From assembly GCA_020796225.1 (NCBI GenBank), contig CM036762.1, positions 49,764,407 to 49,828,406 on the forward strand: a DNA stretch of 64,000 nt, read 5' to 3'. The position numbers were made by a program, and so were the translations under genes. The stretch's first letter is position 1. Each line of letters opens with the position of its first letter. This DNA is from Arion vulgaris. Taxonomy: Eukaryota; Mollusca; Gastropoda; Stylommatophora; Arionidae. Shown here one piece after another: positions 12,017 to 23,093 of the stretch. Under the pieces are notes generated by a model. The model was not told the origin of the DNA, did not search any database, and saw nothing but the letters and a program-made list of their open reading frames with translations.

Positions 12017-12640
12017 GTTTTTTTAATGTTTAAAACGGATGAGATAAAAAATAGCACTAGTGCTGTCTAGTATAACAACTAATATTGTCTTCAGAGTCTC
12101 AATATTCATCAACAAAATTAAGGTTGTAATTTTAATGAGCAACTTTTTTCAATTTTAGTTATTATTAAATTGTTTTCAATAAGCTTTGAAATGATGAGTA
12201 ATATTTACTGTTTTTATTTTCTTCATAAAAAAAGAAATAACAAAGTTTATTAAAAACAAATAACAAAGTTTGTAAATCTCTCATATAATTGCTGTAGCTG
12301 TTCTGATAACAATTATTGTGGCACTGTAAGCTTACACTAAGTGAAGACAGAACGTATTTGAATCATTCCTGGAAATTTATACAGACATTCACTGTTGACG
12401 AGACCGTCTGACCATACTTTATCCAGGAAACATACCAGGCGTTTCGACGCTTAAAGTGGATCTGAAAGGTCAGTAAATATGCAAACTTCCATTAGTTGTC
12501 TCTTCTCGTATCTGTTGTCTGTAATCGATTTCTTAATTCAAATAAATGGGCGTACTCTACGCAAAGATGGTCACTTGAACCCTCCTCACTCACTCTGCAC
12601 AATAACTCGAAATGTTTATTGTTCAATCACACTTGTTAAT
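12017..12640. other. 5' flank of receptor 1
   Basis: AT-rich sequence upstream (minus sense) of receptor 1. It does not show the conserved upstream block seen before receptors 3 to 6. No other feature recognised. Confidence 0.5.
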
Positions 12641-12642
12641 TT

Positions 12643-13206
12643 GCTTCACTAGAAGCATCGGGTCATGAAGTATATTATTGCACTCACACATTGACTTCAC
12701 TAGAAGCATCGGGTCATGAAGTATATTATTGCACTCACACATTGACTTCACTAGAAGCATCGGGTCATGAAGTATATTATTGCACTCACACATTGACTTC
12801 ACTAGAAGCATCGGGTCATGAAGTATATTATTGCCCTCACACATTGACTTCACTAGAAGCATCGGGTCATGAAGTATATTATTGCACTCCCACATTGACT
12901 TCACTAGAAGCATCGGGTCATGAAGTATATTATTGCACTCACACATTGACTTCACTAGAAGCATCGGGTCATGAAGTATATTATTGCACTCACACATTGA
13001 CTTCACTAGAAGCATCGGGTCATGAAGTATATTATTGCCCTCACACATTGACTTCACTAGAAGCATCGGGTCATGAAGTATATTATTGCCCTCACACATT
13101 GACTTCACTAGAAGCATCGGGTCATGAAGTATATTATTGCCCTCACACATTGACTTCACTAGAAGCATCGGGTCATGAAGTATATTATTGCCCTCACACA
13201 TTGACT
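12643..13206. repeat. 51-bp minisatellite, 11 copies
   Basis: Eleven nearly identical 51-bp units containing CACTAGAAGCATCGGGTCAT. The main variant is one base in GC(A/C)CTCAC, with a single GCACTCCC unit. Since 51 is a multiple of three and neither strand has a stop in one frame, both strands carry long open frames (plus 12,691-13,212 and minus 12,623-13,201). The variants change amino acids on both strands, and nothing beside the array looks like a gene end, so I treat it as non-coding. Confidence 0.96.
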
Positions 13207-14095
13207 AGATAATAAGGTTCAAACTAAGACTACATATATATTTATAGCTTTGCGCTAACGACTACATGCATTCTCGGTTAGATGTTAGTTCTATTGTTTT
13301 TTCTTGAGTTCGTTCGTTCGGGCGTCAGCACTGTTGTCTTCTCCAATGTAAATGTTCAACTTCATTCAAATATTGTTTGATTGCAAAAACTGTCTCTTCT
13401 TACTACTTGAACATATTTTCTCAAATGTTTTATTTTTAAGAAATTAATTGTTGGTCTTTGTTAACTGTTCTCTTATCATATGACTCACGTACGCTAAGAT
13501 TGGCTCTCAAACAAATCTGTATACAGCCATCTTTTTTTTCCTATTCTTCTCCTTTATTGAAAAAAACAAAGTATTACTGATCTCAAATAGTCACCAGGTT
13601 TGTGCTCTTTGTGTGGTCGGTCAGCTCTTCTTGATGTTTCATCTTCAGTCTTCAAATTATTTAAACTGTCTGAATCTCCTTTTCAAATCCTGTTTGTTAT
13701 GTGTGTTCCCATGATACTTCTATTTAACTTTAAATTTACGTTGCATTACTAATTTAAAAAATCATTTTTGATGATACTTTATGATTAAGAATATAATTTT
13801 AAAAGCTGAAAATAGTTCAGCTATTACAGAGAATGCAAAACGGCAAATATTTTTCACTACACCAGAACTTAGCTTGAGAGTGTTTCATCAGTTATTCATT
13901 TTGTGTTTGCTGTTTTTTACGTGTTTGATAAAAGTATGTATTTAATTATTATTATTTTTTATACTTGTCCCTACGCCCTTTAATTTAAGCATAATGTATT
14001 TTTTTAATTGTATAAAATTCGTGTCAAATAGTAGATAACAAATATATTTAAATTGCAGCCATAAATAATACTATATACTCATAATGTAATTTATA
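13207..14095. other. Intergenic, nothing recognised
   Basis: AT-rich sequence without a supported gene or repeat. A (TTCG)n-like short run occurs near 13,310. Confidence 0.5.
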
Positions 14096-14097
14096 TG

Positions 14098-14345
14098 AGC
14101 ACCATCATCCAAAGAGACGCTGGAGAAGGATCGGACATATACTCCGCCTATATACTAACACTGTCACCAAAACTGCACTCAGATAGACACCAGGGTAAAC
14201 AAAAAGTAGAAGATTCAAATCGAACTGAAGGAGAACCGTAGAACAGGAACTGAAAGAAATGAATCACGGTTAGAGTACAATACAGAGTCCGGCCAAACAG
14301 AAAATATTGTCCTGCATAATTTGCTGCCCTTTACGTTAAGGGTGT
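14098..14345 (+). mobile_element. LINE 3' ORF remnant
   Basis: With frame changes the segment reads RRWRRIGHILRL, a TVTKTALR phrase, and RRTVEQELKEMNHG, the usual C-terminal end of many animal APE-type LINE reverse transcriptases. It is the tail only and is broken by stops. A (TA)n tract follows at 14,361-14,416. Confidence 0.7.
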
Positions 14346-14356
14346 CACTGGCTAAA

Positions 14357-14360
<4 letters not shown>

Positions 14361-14416
<56 letters not shown>
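14361..14416. repeat. (TA)n microsatellite
   Basis: About 28 TA dinucleotides just after the LINE remnant, possibly grown from its 3' tail. Confidence 0.97.
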
Positions 14417-14423
<7 letters not shown>

Positions 14424-14744
14424 GTATAGCACTGTTTAAGCATTATCTGATTTCTCATTTTGTGGCTTCAGCGTATTAAAAAGATATCCCAAACGAACTA
14501 CCTTAATTTTTTTTGGAAGAGCTTAGCTGATCGTTGTGTCTTGTTCGATTGTCCTCACAGCCAGGCGGTGATGTCGGGAGGAATAAGGGTACGAATTAAG
14601 CTTTGTGTACATCGTTTGTTTCCTCCGAGAGCTTCATGTACATGTGTACTGTTAGTACGTGAGTTTTATTACTTATCCTTATTGTTACAGAAACTGGGAA
14701 CCGATCACACACAGGCACGTCCACATATGACAAAAAAAAGTCTT

Positions 14745-15488
14745 ACCACATTCACAAATATAATGATCTCAAAGACTGCAACAACTGGAGAGGGATCACC
14801 CTATTCTCAGTAATGACCAAGACTTTCTGCAAAATCATTCTTAATAGAATCAAAGGAGCAGTGGACACAACCCTGAGAGAAGAACAAGTTGGTTTTAGAC
14901 CTGGGAGAGGCCGCTTAGACCACATAATTACCCTACGACTAATCTTGAAGGAACACATTGAGAAGCAACAACCACTTATTCTAAATTTCATCGATTTTAA
15001 AAAGCCTTTGATAGTCTACACATAATCTCTCTGTGGAATATTCTGAGATGCTATGGAATACCAGACAAAATAATAAACATTATTATGAGCCTCTATGATG
15101 GTTCACAGTGGGCAGTTCGTACTGATGGTGGACACAGCGACTGGTTGATGGTTGAAACCAGAGTAAAGCAAGGCTGTATTCTATCTCCGCTATTGTTTGG
15201 AGTGGCTATTGATTTGGTGATGCGAAAATGTTGCAGAGGTTAAAGTGGCATCGATTGGGTAGAAAGTAGTCAACTACAAGTTTTGGATTTTGCAGATGAT
15301 ATTGCATTGTTAAGTAGAAACAACCAAGATATGCAAAGAAAAACAGACAACTTGTCATCTATAGCATCAAAAGTTGGACTCAGGATAAGCTATGAAAAAA
15401 CAAATATAATGAAGACACCTATGGCAAGTAATGCAGATATCCCACTGGAATCTAAAATGATAAAAATAACAGCAGTTCACCTATTTAG
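14745..15488 (+). mobile_element. LINE family B, 5' part of a copy split by an insertion
   Basis: Reverse transcriptase remnant starting with DLKDCNNWRGITLFSV, then FCKIILNRIKGAVDTTLREE, QVGFRPGRGRLDHIITLR, LILNFIDFKK, a VKQGCILSPLLFG block and LDFADDIALLSRN with the catalytic DD intact. Frames change near 15,015, a stop lies near 15,240, and another frame change lies near 15,470, so it cannot be translated. The endonuclease is missing. The copy is interrupted at 15,492 by the Penelope-type insertion and resumes at about 15,980. Confidence 0.88.
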
Positions 15489-15993
15489 GTAAAACACGTA
15501 ATCACAAAGTACTGTAGTTTTACAAATTACAAAAACAATGACAAAATACAGCAACGTTTCGACCAACAAGACCTTTATCAAGCAAACGAACAACAGGAGT
15601 GACAAATTTAAAAAAACAAATGGACGACCAAATATAACCGTTTCTAATGACAATATATATATATGAGACTGCAGTAAAACTATTTGATTGGCAAAACACG
15701 TAATCACAAGTACTGTAGTTTTACAAATTACAAAAACAATGACAAAATACAGCAACGTTTTGACCAACAAGGTCTTTATCAAGCAAACGAACAACAGGAG
15801 TGACAAATTTAAAATAATTTTATTTTTAAAAATTTATCACTCCTGTTGTTCGTTTATGATAAAGGCCTTGTTGGTCGAAACGTTGCTGTATTTTGTCATT
15901 GTTTTGTAATTTGTAAAACACGTACATTGTGATTACGTGTTTTGCCAATCAAATAGTTTTACTGCATTCTCATATATATACCTATTTAGGTAA
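15479..15993. mobile_element. Short Penelope-type insertion (terminal repeats only) with 14-bp TSD
   Basis: The insertion 15,493-15,979 sits in the LINE B reverse transcriptase and is flanked by a perfect 14-bp duplication ACCTATTTAGGTAA (15,479-15,492 and 15,980-15,993). It holds no coding sequence. It contains two direct copies of a ~120-bp module (from about 15,491 and 15,692) and one inverted copy (about 15,830-15,970). The module matches the non-coding end of the Penelope-like element at 41.07 kb, sharing GCAACGTTTCGACCAA, the phrase CTTTATCAAG and AACAGGAGTGAC. Direct plus inverted copies of a terminal pseudo-LTR and a long variable TSD are known features of Penelope-like elements. An inverted pair spanning roughly 15,656-15,980 could form a ~150-bp hairpin. 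Confidence 0.82.
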
Positions 15994-16558
15994 CAATTTT
16001 GATTGCACAGGAAATGTTTAAAAAGAAATTTTGATACGAATTGGCAAAGCAACATCAGCTTTTAAAAGTCTAAATAAAATATGGAACTGCAAGTTATATA
16101 GTATTAAAACTAAATTACGAATTTTCAATTCCAATGTTGTATCAATCCTAACATATGCCAGCGAGAGTTGGAAAATGACTAAAGATATAGAAAGCAAGTT
16201 GAATGCATTTGAAAATAGATGTCTGCGACAAATAATGAATATAAAATGGAACGAATTCAGGAGAAGTGATGAAATCAGAGACATGTCTGGTCAACCACTA
16301 GTGACAACTGTTATAAGAAAAAGAAGATGGAGATATGTTGGACACACCTTGAGGAGAAATGATCAACGAATATCAAAGCAGACATTGAAGTGGGATGCAA
16401 AGGGTTCAAGAAAGAGAGGACGACCTAAGGATACCCTGAAACGAACTTTGCTGAGAGAGGCAGGAAATATTGATCTCAGTTCCATGGAAGAGATTGAGCG
16501 AGTTTCCCAGGATAGAGAGGTATGGAGAAATTACTTGCAGGCCCTATGTAACATATAA
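15994..16558 (+). mobile_element. LINE family B, 3' part of the split copy
   Basis: Continuation of the LINE interrupted at 15,492. The open part reads AFKSLNKIWNCKLYSIKTKL, SILTYASESWKMTKD, FENRCLRQIMNIKW, RRWRYVGHTLRRND and KRGRPKDTLKR, ending in EVWRNYLQALCNI at 16,558. This is the thumb and C-terminal end of an APE-type LINE polyprotein. The join across the insertion (FTYLG split by it) shows that both parts belong to one older copy. Confidence 0.88.
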
Positions 16559-16633
16559 AGGTACGAGAGGAATTATTATTTATTCACAAATATAAAGTCA
16601 GCTACTATCTACCTTTTTAATCCAGTTTTATAT

Positions 16634-17252
16634 TGAACTAGCTAGTTAACCCGGCTCCGCATGGGTGAAAGTTGTTATTAATCCTTGATGAGGAATTGGG
16701 TAAGCCTTTCAAAAGATGTCATCTAATAGCATGAATTGTATTTTCTGATATTTTTGAAGAAGTGGTTTGAATCGGATATGTCGTCGTTAAACGATTTTAA
16801 CAGTTTGAGTGGTTCTTGTAATGCTTCACGTCTAATCAAAGTAGCGTCTTCGCATTCCTTTTAATTATTTTAAAATTTCTATAGTGTAGTTTGAAACAGA
16901 AAAGTGAAGCTGTAATGACATAGAAACGCAACGAAACTAAGAGATGTAATCCATGCCCATGTTGTAGAGGCCATCTGGCAATTTTTGGATTATATCTCTT
17001 TGACCGTTAAGCTTTCTTAACCGCATTTTTTGGGTAACCAAAATAGCTGACTTAAAGTTGGATAGGACATCATGAATTCGATTTAAATTTAAATGTAAAT
17101 CTAATATGGATCAGATTTCGACACGGTTTCTTTAGCTAATCTTAACTTTTGAAGATACAATTTTGCATAAAAATGGTGAATATTGGATGTAAACTGAAGC
17201 TTTCTATAGGGGGCACACATGCAGACAATCCCCTTTATATATAGAGATGAAC
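16634..17252. repeat. Possible interspersed repeat, ~0.6 kb
   Basis: Begins AGCTAGTTAACCCGGCTCCG and ends near ATATATAGAGAT. These end phrases look like a widespread invertebrate repeat type whose classification I cannot state. A 5-bp TGAAC flanks both sides (16,634-16,638 and 17,248-17,252), which could be a target duplication or chance. No coding capacity. Confidence 0.4.
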
Positions 17253-18200
17253 AAGCATCACCAAATGGCGGTGTCTCCCAATCTAATGGGATGGGTGAGC
17301 AGTTGGCACTGATGCTACAAATAAATACTCCACATTTTTATTGATGGCAGTATTAAGCAAGATAGAGTCGATATACACTGTATCCAAGACGATTGAAATC
17401 TTGATAAATGTCCGAATAATCTTGTTAATATTCTTGGTAAATATTAACCAACCTGTTGGCCTGTAGTTTGCACAGCCAAATGTAATGACGAAGACATCAG
17501 CCTAGATTAAAACTACAGTGTGCCATCTCCGAAGCAGATACCGAGAAAGATCACGACCTACACTACTACAGATATGTGATCATGCGACAATAAAACAAGT
17601 GGACAGATTAATTTTTATAGTACTCGGGATTGCTTTAAAACAATGTTGCTAGTCATACAGTTCTAACTGCACTATGTATCCTAGTCTCTGTTCTAGAATA
17701 GTAGCAACCATTTTACAAGAAACTTTCGGGAAGATACTTCCTCTGGCGGATGCCCTATGCATTTAATGAGTGTGTAAACTGCTAGTTTATTTCGAGACTT
17801 ATGTTTGCTTCACAGGTTCACATGAAACACATGATAATTTTGAATGTTGATCGCTGGCACAGAAACCGAACAGTTATAGAGCAACCAGTTACCATGAATG
17901 TGAAACTATGACGACTGATTCTACTACTTGTGCTTATTTAACTCTAAGCACAACCTTTCTTTCAACCTCAGAACCATCTTGTTTGTGGTTATATCAGGGA
18001 GTGTAGGTCAACAAACGTAACAGTAAGAATAAACTCTTTGTGAACAAAAATCATCAATGTGTGATTTACTTGAACATTACTATGGAGAGTCCATGAAGGC
18101 TATATGATATTGTTATATTTCATCAGTGTATGCATCTACTGGAGGAGTGTGAAACAGGAGAAGACAAGTGTGATCACAGAAACCGAGAATTCAAAGTTCG
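17253..18200. other. Intergenic, nothing recognised
   Basis: Low-coding, apparently unique sequence. I see no gene, RNA or repeat I can support. Confidence 0.5.
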
Positions 18201-18211
18201 AAAAGAGAGAG

Positions 18212-18212
<1 letters not shown>

Positions 18213-18285
<73 letters not shown>

Positions 18286-18291
18286 AAGAGA

Positions 18292-18329
<38 letters not shown>

Positions 18330-18330
18330 T
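18213..18330. repeat. (TA)n(GA)n compound microsatellite
   Basis: About 20 TA dinucleotides pass directly into about 75 bases of GA with scattered interruptions. Open frames on both strands here (YI and RE or SL repeats) are by-products. Confidence 0.97.
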
Positions 18331-18397
18331 GTTGTTCGCACATCAAGGGTGATGATAACCTCTAATTCCATTCATTGCATGTGCTAGAAGTAGGATT

Positions 18398-18444
18398 TGT
18401 GTGTGATTGTGTGTGTGTGTGTGTGATTGTGTGTGTGTGTGTGT
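18398..18444. repeat. (GT)n microsatellite
   Basis: Interrupted GT run with two GATTGTG interruptions. A G-rich run lies nearby at 18,533-18,551. Confidence 0.95.
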
Positions 18445-18766
18445 CTAGATTACCAGCGAAATAAAGTTGAGCTCGCAATGTTCTTGGACACTGTGGACAA
18501 TGACATTTTAGCTGCACTAGGTGGGGCACCAGGAGAGGGGGGGGAGGGGGTAAATGCAAGGCTCTACCTTGCTTGATTTGATTTTTCTGATACGTCAGTT
18601 CTGATCGACTTGCACGTCCCTGTATCATTTACAAGAAGTCCAAACGTCACGCTGAACGTTCGTGAACAGTAGCTTTTCAATGTCAACATTAATAAACTCT
18701 ATTAGTGAGATTCGGAGATTGTCAATGACACTTTTCCTTTGCCCGCCTTCTGAACATTTTGATTTA

Positions 18767-18994
18767 AACAGTTCATCATTTTTTTTCCGATTCAGAAGCA
18801 CTTGAGCATTCATCTCTTCGGCTCGGTGCCATGGACATCGTAACACTTCGGTTCGGTGCCACAAACACCGTTAATCTTGGAACCTGTGGCTTTTCTGCCA
18901 GCCCGCGGAATTGAGCTCGCACTCACAGAGGGCTAGTCACCCGCAGTCCAACGCGCTACGAACACGCTGGGCAGGCGGGCGAACAGCTCATCAT
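18767..18994 (-). mobile_element. tRNA-derived SINE, family 1, copy 1
   Basis: On the minus strand the element starts with a tRNA-like head (A-box-like TAGCGCGTTGGA, then a degraded B-box near 18,910), runs through a body with one CGGTGCCATGGACATCGTAA unit and one diverged unit, and ends in an A-rich tail (T-run at 18,779-18,787). It is flanked by AACAG(T/C)TCATCAT, 12 of 13 identical, at 18,767-18,779 and 18,982-18,994. It would have been moved by a LINE partner. The B-box is changed (GAGCTCAATTCC), suggesting an older copy. Confidence 0.85.
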
Positions 18995-19224
18995 AAAGAA
19001 GTTTTTGGTAGCCGCTGGTCTGGACTGCAGACCACGTGACGTGACAATCTCATCTGGATCTGCATGAGAGGGGTGTGGGTACTGGACAGGCCAGATTTTT
19101 CAAAGACATAAGTTTCATGAATCTTGTCTTGCCATTTGATGTTTAGATATTCCTAAAACAGACAAAATAATTTAAGTTTTAGGCATGTCTTTGATACACA
19201 GGACAGCAGCACATAAACCACAAC
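18995..19224. other. Intergenic, nothing recognised
   Basis: Short stretch between the SINE and the 105-bp repeats. No feature seen. Confidence 0.5.
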
Positions 19225-19541
19225 TGTCTTTGAAACCGTCTGTTTAGTCTGCAGACTTAAGCAACGTCTCTTTCAGACTTTAGTGTTTAGTCTGCCGCAG
19301 ATTCTGACATTTATTTAATGATCAGGTGATGTCTTTGAAACCGTCTGTTTAGTCTGCAGACTTAGGCAACGTCTCTTTCAGACTTTAGTGTTTAGTCTGC
19401 CGCAGATTCTGACATTTATTTAATGATCAGGTGATGTCTTTGAAACCGTCTGTTTAGTCTGCAGACTTAGGCAACGTCTCTTTCAGACTTTAGTGTTTAG
19501 TCTGCCGCAGATTCTGACATTTATTTAATGATCAGGTGATG
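19225..19541. repeat. 105-bp tandem repeat, 3 copies
   Basis: Three almost identical copies starting at 19,225, 19,331 and 19,436, each beginning GTCTTTGAAACCGTC and containing TTTAGTCTGCAGACTTA. They differ at one or two bases. Confidence 0.95.
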
Positions 19542-19645
19542 TCTTTGAAAATGGTGATGACAATGTACGTGAATATGTCCACTGTTTTCAATGTCTGTCA
19601 ACTGACTATGATGCTAAAAGCATCCTTAAGCATATCACCGAATTT

Positions 19646-19793
19646 GATAGTGAACAGTGAATATGATAGTGAACAGTGAATATGATAGTGAACAGTGAAT
19701 ATGATAGTGAACAGTGAATATGATAGTGAACAGTGAATATGATAGTGAACAGTGAATATGATAGTGAACAGTGAATATGATAGTGAACAGTGT
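19646..19793. repeat. 19-bp tandem repeat, ~8 copies
   Basis: Perfect copies of a 19-bp unit (TGATAGTGAACAGTGAATA). Minus-strand open frames across it are repeat by-products. Confidence 0.96.
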
Positions 19794-20112
19794 CAGCGCA
19801 AGCAAACAAACCTGTTTTATTCCATTTGAGATAAGCAAGTGCCGGAAGAGAAAAATAGAAAAGCCAAGTATCCATCTCTACGTAAAGACCGCCCCTTTAT
19901 TTGAAATTTAAAAAATCGATCACGAACAACAGATGTAAGGGAGTGGGCTACAGAAAAATAACAGTGCTAGCATTAATAAAAATCAGTCAAGCTAGTACTA
20001 ATCTTACAGTCGAAGGACATAGTATGTTTCAACAACATGACATTTCATAAATTGTGCCATATTTGATAAATAACAACATTCAAAGATTCTTAAAATATAT
20101 TCCATCTTATTT
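19794..20112. other. Intergenic, nothing recognised
   Basis: AT-rich sequence between two arrays; no feature seen. Confidence 0.5.
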
Positions 20113-21312
20113 AAAAGCAAGCTTTCAGTTCTATACGAATTGTTATTGTAACTACTATTATTCAAGATTTCCTAGTTATTGTGTGTTAAAAGCAAGCTTT
20201 CAGTTCTATACGAATTGTTATTGTAACTACTAGTATTCAAGATTTCCTAGTTATTGTGTGTTAAAAGCAAGCTTTCAGTTCTATACGAATTGTTATTGTA
20301 ACTACTATTATTCAAGATTTCCTAGTTATTGTGTGTGTAAAGCAAGCTTTCAGTTCTATACGAATTGTTATTGTAACTACTAGTATTCAAGATTTCCTAG
20401 TTATTGTGTGTTAAAAGCAAGCTTTCAGTTCTATACGAATTGTTATTGTAACTACTAGTATTCAAGATTTCCTAGTTATTGTGTGTTAAAAGCAAGCTTT
20501 CAGTTCTATACGAATTGTTATTGTAACTACTAGTATTCAAGATTTCCTAGTTATTGTGTGTTAAAAGCAAGCTTTCAGTTCTATACGAATTGTTATTGTA
20601 ACTACTAGTATTCAAGATTTCCTAGTTATTGTGTGTTAAAAGCAAGCTTTCAGTTCTATACGAATTGTTATTGTAACTACTATTATTCAAGATTTCCTAG
20701 TTATTGTGTGTTAAAAGCAAGCTTTCAGTTCTATACGAATTGTTATTGTAACTACTATTATTCAAGATTTCCTAGTTATTGTGTGTTAAAAGCAAGCTTT
20801 CAGTTCTATACGAATTGTTATTGTAACTACTAGTATTCAAGATTTCCTAGTTATTGTGTGTTAAAAGCAAGCTTTCAGTTCTATACGAATTGTAACTACT
20901 AGTATTCAAGATTTCCTAGTTATTGTGTGTTAAAAGCAAGCTTTCAGTTCTATACGAATTGTTATTGTAACTACTAGTATTCAAGATTTCCTAGTTATTG
21001 TGTGTTAAAAGCAAGCTTTCAGTTCTATACGAATTGTTATTGTAACTACTATTATTCAAGATTTCCTAGTTATTGTGTGTTAAAAGCAAGCTTTCAGTTC
21101 TATACGAATTGTTATTGTAACTACTATTATTCAAGTTTTCCCTAGTTATTGTGTGTTAAAAGCAAGCTTTCAGTTCTATACGAATTGTTATTGTAACTAC
21201 TAGTATTCAAGATTTCCTAGTTATTGTGTGTTAAAAGCAAGCTTTCAGTTCTATACGAATTGTTATTGTAACTACTATTATTCAAGATTTCCTAGTTATT
21301 GTGTGTTAAAAG
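20113..21312. repeat. 75-bp minisatellite, ~16 copies
   Basis: Tandem copies of a 75-bp unit beginning AAAAGCAAGCTTTCAGTTC and ending GTTATTGTGTGTT. The main variant is one base (ACTA(T/G)TATT). One unit near 20,893 lacks nine bases (GTTATT region) and one near 21,136 has a small change. The array ends about 340 bp before receptor 2. Confidence 0.97.
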
Positions 21313-21439
21313 GGTAGAAATAAAACAATCGATTTTATTTATTACTGAGACGTTTTAGCACTATTAAATATATATATTCATGAAAACACAGGGAAACAAT
21401 TATGAATAAAAATGTTATTTTTATTCATTTAATCTTAAT

Positions 21440-21650
21440 TTCTTTTACAAACAGTGAGTTTTTAAACAAGATTCAAGTTAGTATTCTTTGAACAAGATTC
21501 GAGTTAGAGTTAGTATTCGGACCAAAAGTGAGTTTTGAACAAGATTCAAGTGTAGTATTTGAAACAAAGTCTCTTTGAACAAGATTCAAGTGTAGTATTT
21601 GAAACAAAGTCTCTTTGAACAAGATTCAAGGGTAGTGTTTCAAACACTGA
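21440..21650. repeat. Short tandem repeat in the 5' flank of receptor 2
   Basis: Four to five diverged copies of a ~40-bp phrase around GAACAAGATTCAAG, the last ones clean (near 21,536, 21,577 and 21,618). It lies directly before the receptor start and so may lie in its promoter or 5' untranslated region. Confidence 0.85.
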
Positions 21651-21656
21651 CAAGAC

Positions 21657-22574
21657 ATGAATAAAAGTCTGTCAACTGTGAAGGAGTATTGCTCGATTCC
21701 CATGTGGTTAAATGCCATAAATGTAAGTTTTGGAATAATCATAGTTTTCGAGAATATTCTGATGATATTTATAATAATACGAACACCAAGACTTCATAAT
21801 ATCGCCCACATTTTCATCACATCGTTAGCTGTGTCTGATCTAATCGTTGGATTAAATGGAAGTTTGACAAGCATTATTTCAGCTGCAAATGGATTTTCTG
21901 TTTGGTTATCAGACAATGTTATATATGTAATGGATATATGTAATGTAGGAATGATGCTTTGCTCGTATCTTCACATGACATTGATTGCTGTTGAGCGTTA
22001 TGTTTACATCGCTTACCCTTACTTGCATTCTAGACATGTCAATGAAAAGTTTGTTACGAAATGTGTACTCGGTGCTTGGATTCTGATCATACTTCTTATA
22101 ATCCTACAAGCAGTTTTTGTATCCCGAGAGAACTACTGTCTACAAGCAGATCTATTATCTCACAGTTTCATTTGCATGTTGCTTCTGATAATAACTTGTG
22201 CGGTATATTTTAAAATAGTGGCTATATCATTGAAACATCGACGATCAATTGCCACTCTTAATGTAGATGTATCGAGTTACGGATCTCCGAACAACGCAGA
22301 AAACATCAGAACAAACAAAGAAAAATGGGTACATATTGTAAAATCTGTTCGATTTTTTCTAGTAATGACAGGCACCTTAATTGTAATGACAGTTCCTGCA
22401 ACAGTCTGTAGTTTTGTTATACTTGATATCAAGAACGCTAACAAACATATCATCAGTGTTTTTGCACATCTTCCAATCCTTCACTCAGGAATCAATTTCT
22501 TCATCAACTTGTTAATGAATACCGAGTTCAAACGAGCAGTCAAACAAATATTTGTTTGTAGAAAGTTAGTTTAA
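21657..22574 (+). CDS. Class A GPCR, chemoreceptor-like (receptor 2, intact)
   Basis: A 305-residue single-exon seven-transmembrane receptor. Landmarks: MNKS sequon at the start, N33 (TM1), D61 in LAVSD (TM2), C95 with C161 (TM3-ECL2 disulfide), ERY 113-115, W141, P247 in MTVP (TM6) and HSGINFFIN 276-284 (TM7). It keeps the family's shared loop motifs RTPRLHNIA, AYPYLHSRHV and KHRRSI. TM5 is about six residues shorter than in receptors 3 and 6 (LSHSFICMLLLIITCAVYF), removing the SSAMS-like stretch. That may bend or weaken TM5, so function is less certain than for receptor 3. The last 81 bp of the gene are duplicated just downstream. Plasma membrane location and G-protein coupling follow from the family; the chemosensory role is inference. 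Confidence 0.92.
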   Translation: MNKSLSTVKEYCSIPMWLNAINVSFGIIIVFENILMIFIIIRTPRLHNIAHIFITSLAVSDLIVGLNGSLTSIISAANGFSVWLSDNVIYVMDICNVGMMLCSYLHMTLIAVERYVYIAYPYLHSRHVNEKFVTKCVLGAWILIILLIILQAVFVSRENYCLQADLLSHSFICMLLLIITCAVYFKIVAISLKHRRSIATLNVDVSSYGSPNNAENIRTNKEKWVHIVKSVRFFLVMTGTLIVMTVPATVCSFVILDIKNANKHIISVFAHLPILHSGINFFINLLMNTEFKRAVKQIFVCRKLV

Positions 22575-22672
22575 CATCTAGTTAACAACGTGTTAATGAA
22601 TACCGAGTTCAAACGAGCAGTCAAACAAATGTTTGTTTGTAGAAAGTTAGTTTAACATCTAGTTACAAATCT
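22511..22672 (+). repeat. 81-bp tandem duplication of the receptor 2 3' end
   Basis: Bases 22,511-22,591 (last ~20 codons, stop and a few bases beyond) recur at 22,592-22,672 with about three differences. The second copy lies after the stop codon and is not translated. Confidence 0.95.
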
Positions 22673-22766
22673 ATTATTTCATGGAAACATTTGTTCTCAA
22701 TTTATTTCATTTGGAATCATGTTACCATCAGATTTTTTACGAAACGAAACGTTTATACACGCTCAC

Positions 22767-23093
22767 TGACTTGGCTGTACATACCTGGACATAATGGAGT
22801 AAAGGGGCAACAAACTTGCTGACTTGGCTGTAACATACCTGGACATAATGGAGTAAAGGGGCAACAAACTTGCTGACTTGGCTGTACATACCTGGACATA
22901 ATGGAGTAAAGGGGCAACAAACTTGCTGACTTGGCTGTACATACCTGGACATAATGGAGTAAGGGGGCAACAAACTCGCTGACTTGGCTGTACATTCCTG
23001 GACATAATGGAGGAAAGGGGCAACAAACTTGCTGACTTGGCTGTACATTCCTGGACATAATGGAGTAAAGGGGCAACAAACTTGCTGACTGGC
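22767..23093. repeat. 53-bp tandem repeat, ~6 copies
   Basis: Copies of a 53-54-bp unit containing TGACTTGGCTGTACATAC and GTAAAGGGGCAACAAAC. Three overlapping minus-strand open frames run through it because the unit length is not a multiple of three; these are not genes. Confidence 0.96.

Noticed and set aside
14460..14813. 117-codon open frame before the LINE B copy
   Set aside because: No recognisable domain; its end overlaps LINE sequence in another frame and its start lies in low-complexity DNA.
18767..18994. Functional tRNA gene
   Set aside because: The tRNA-like head is part of a longer element with tail and target duplication, occurs five times, and its B-box is altered; it does not fold clearly into a tRNA by eye.
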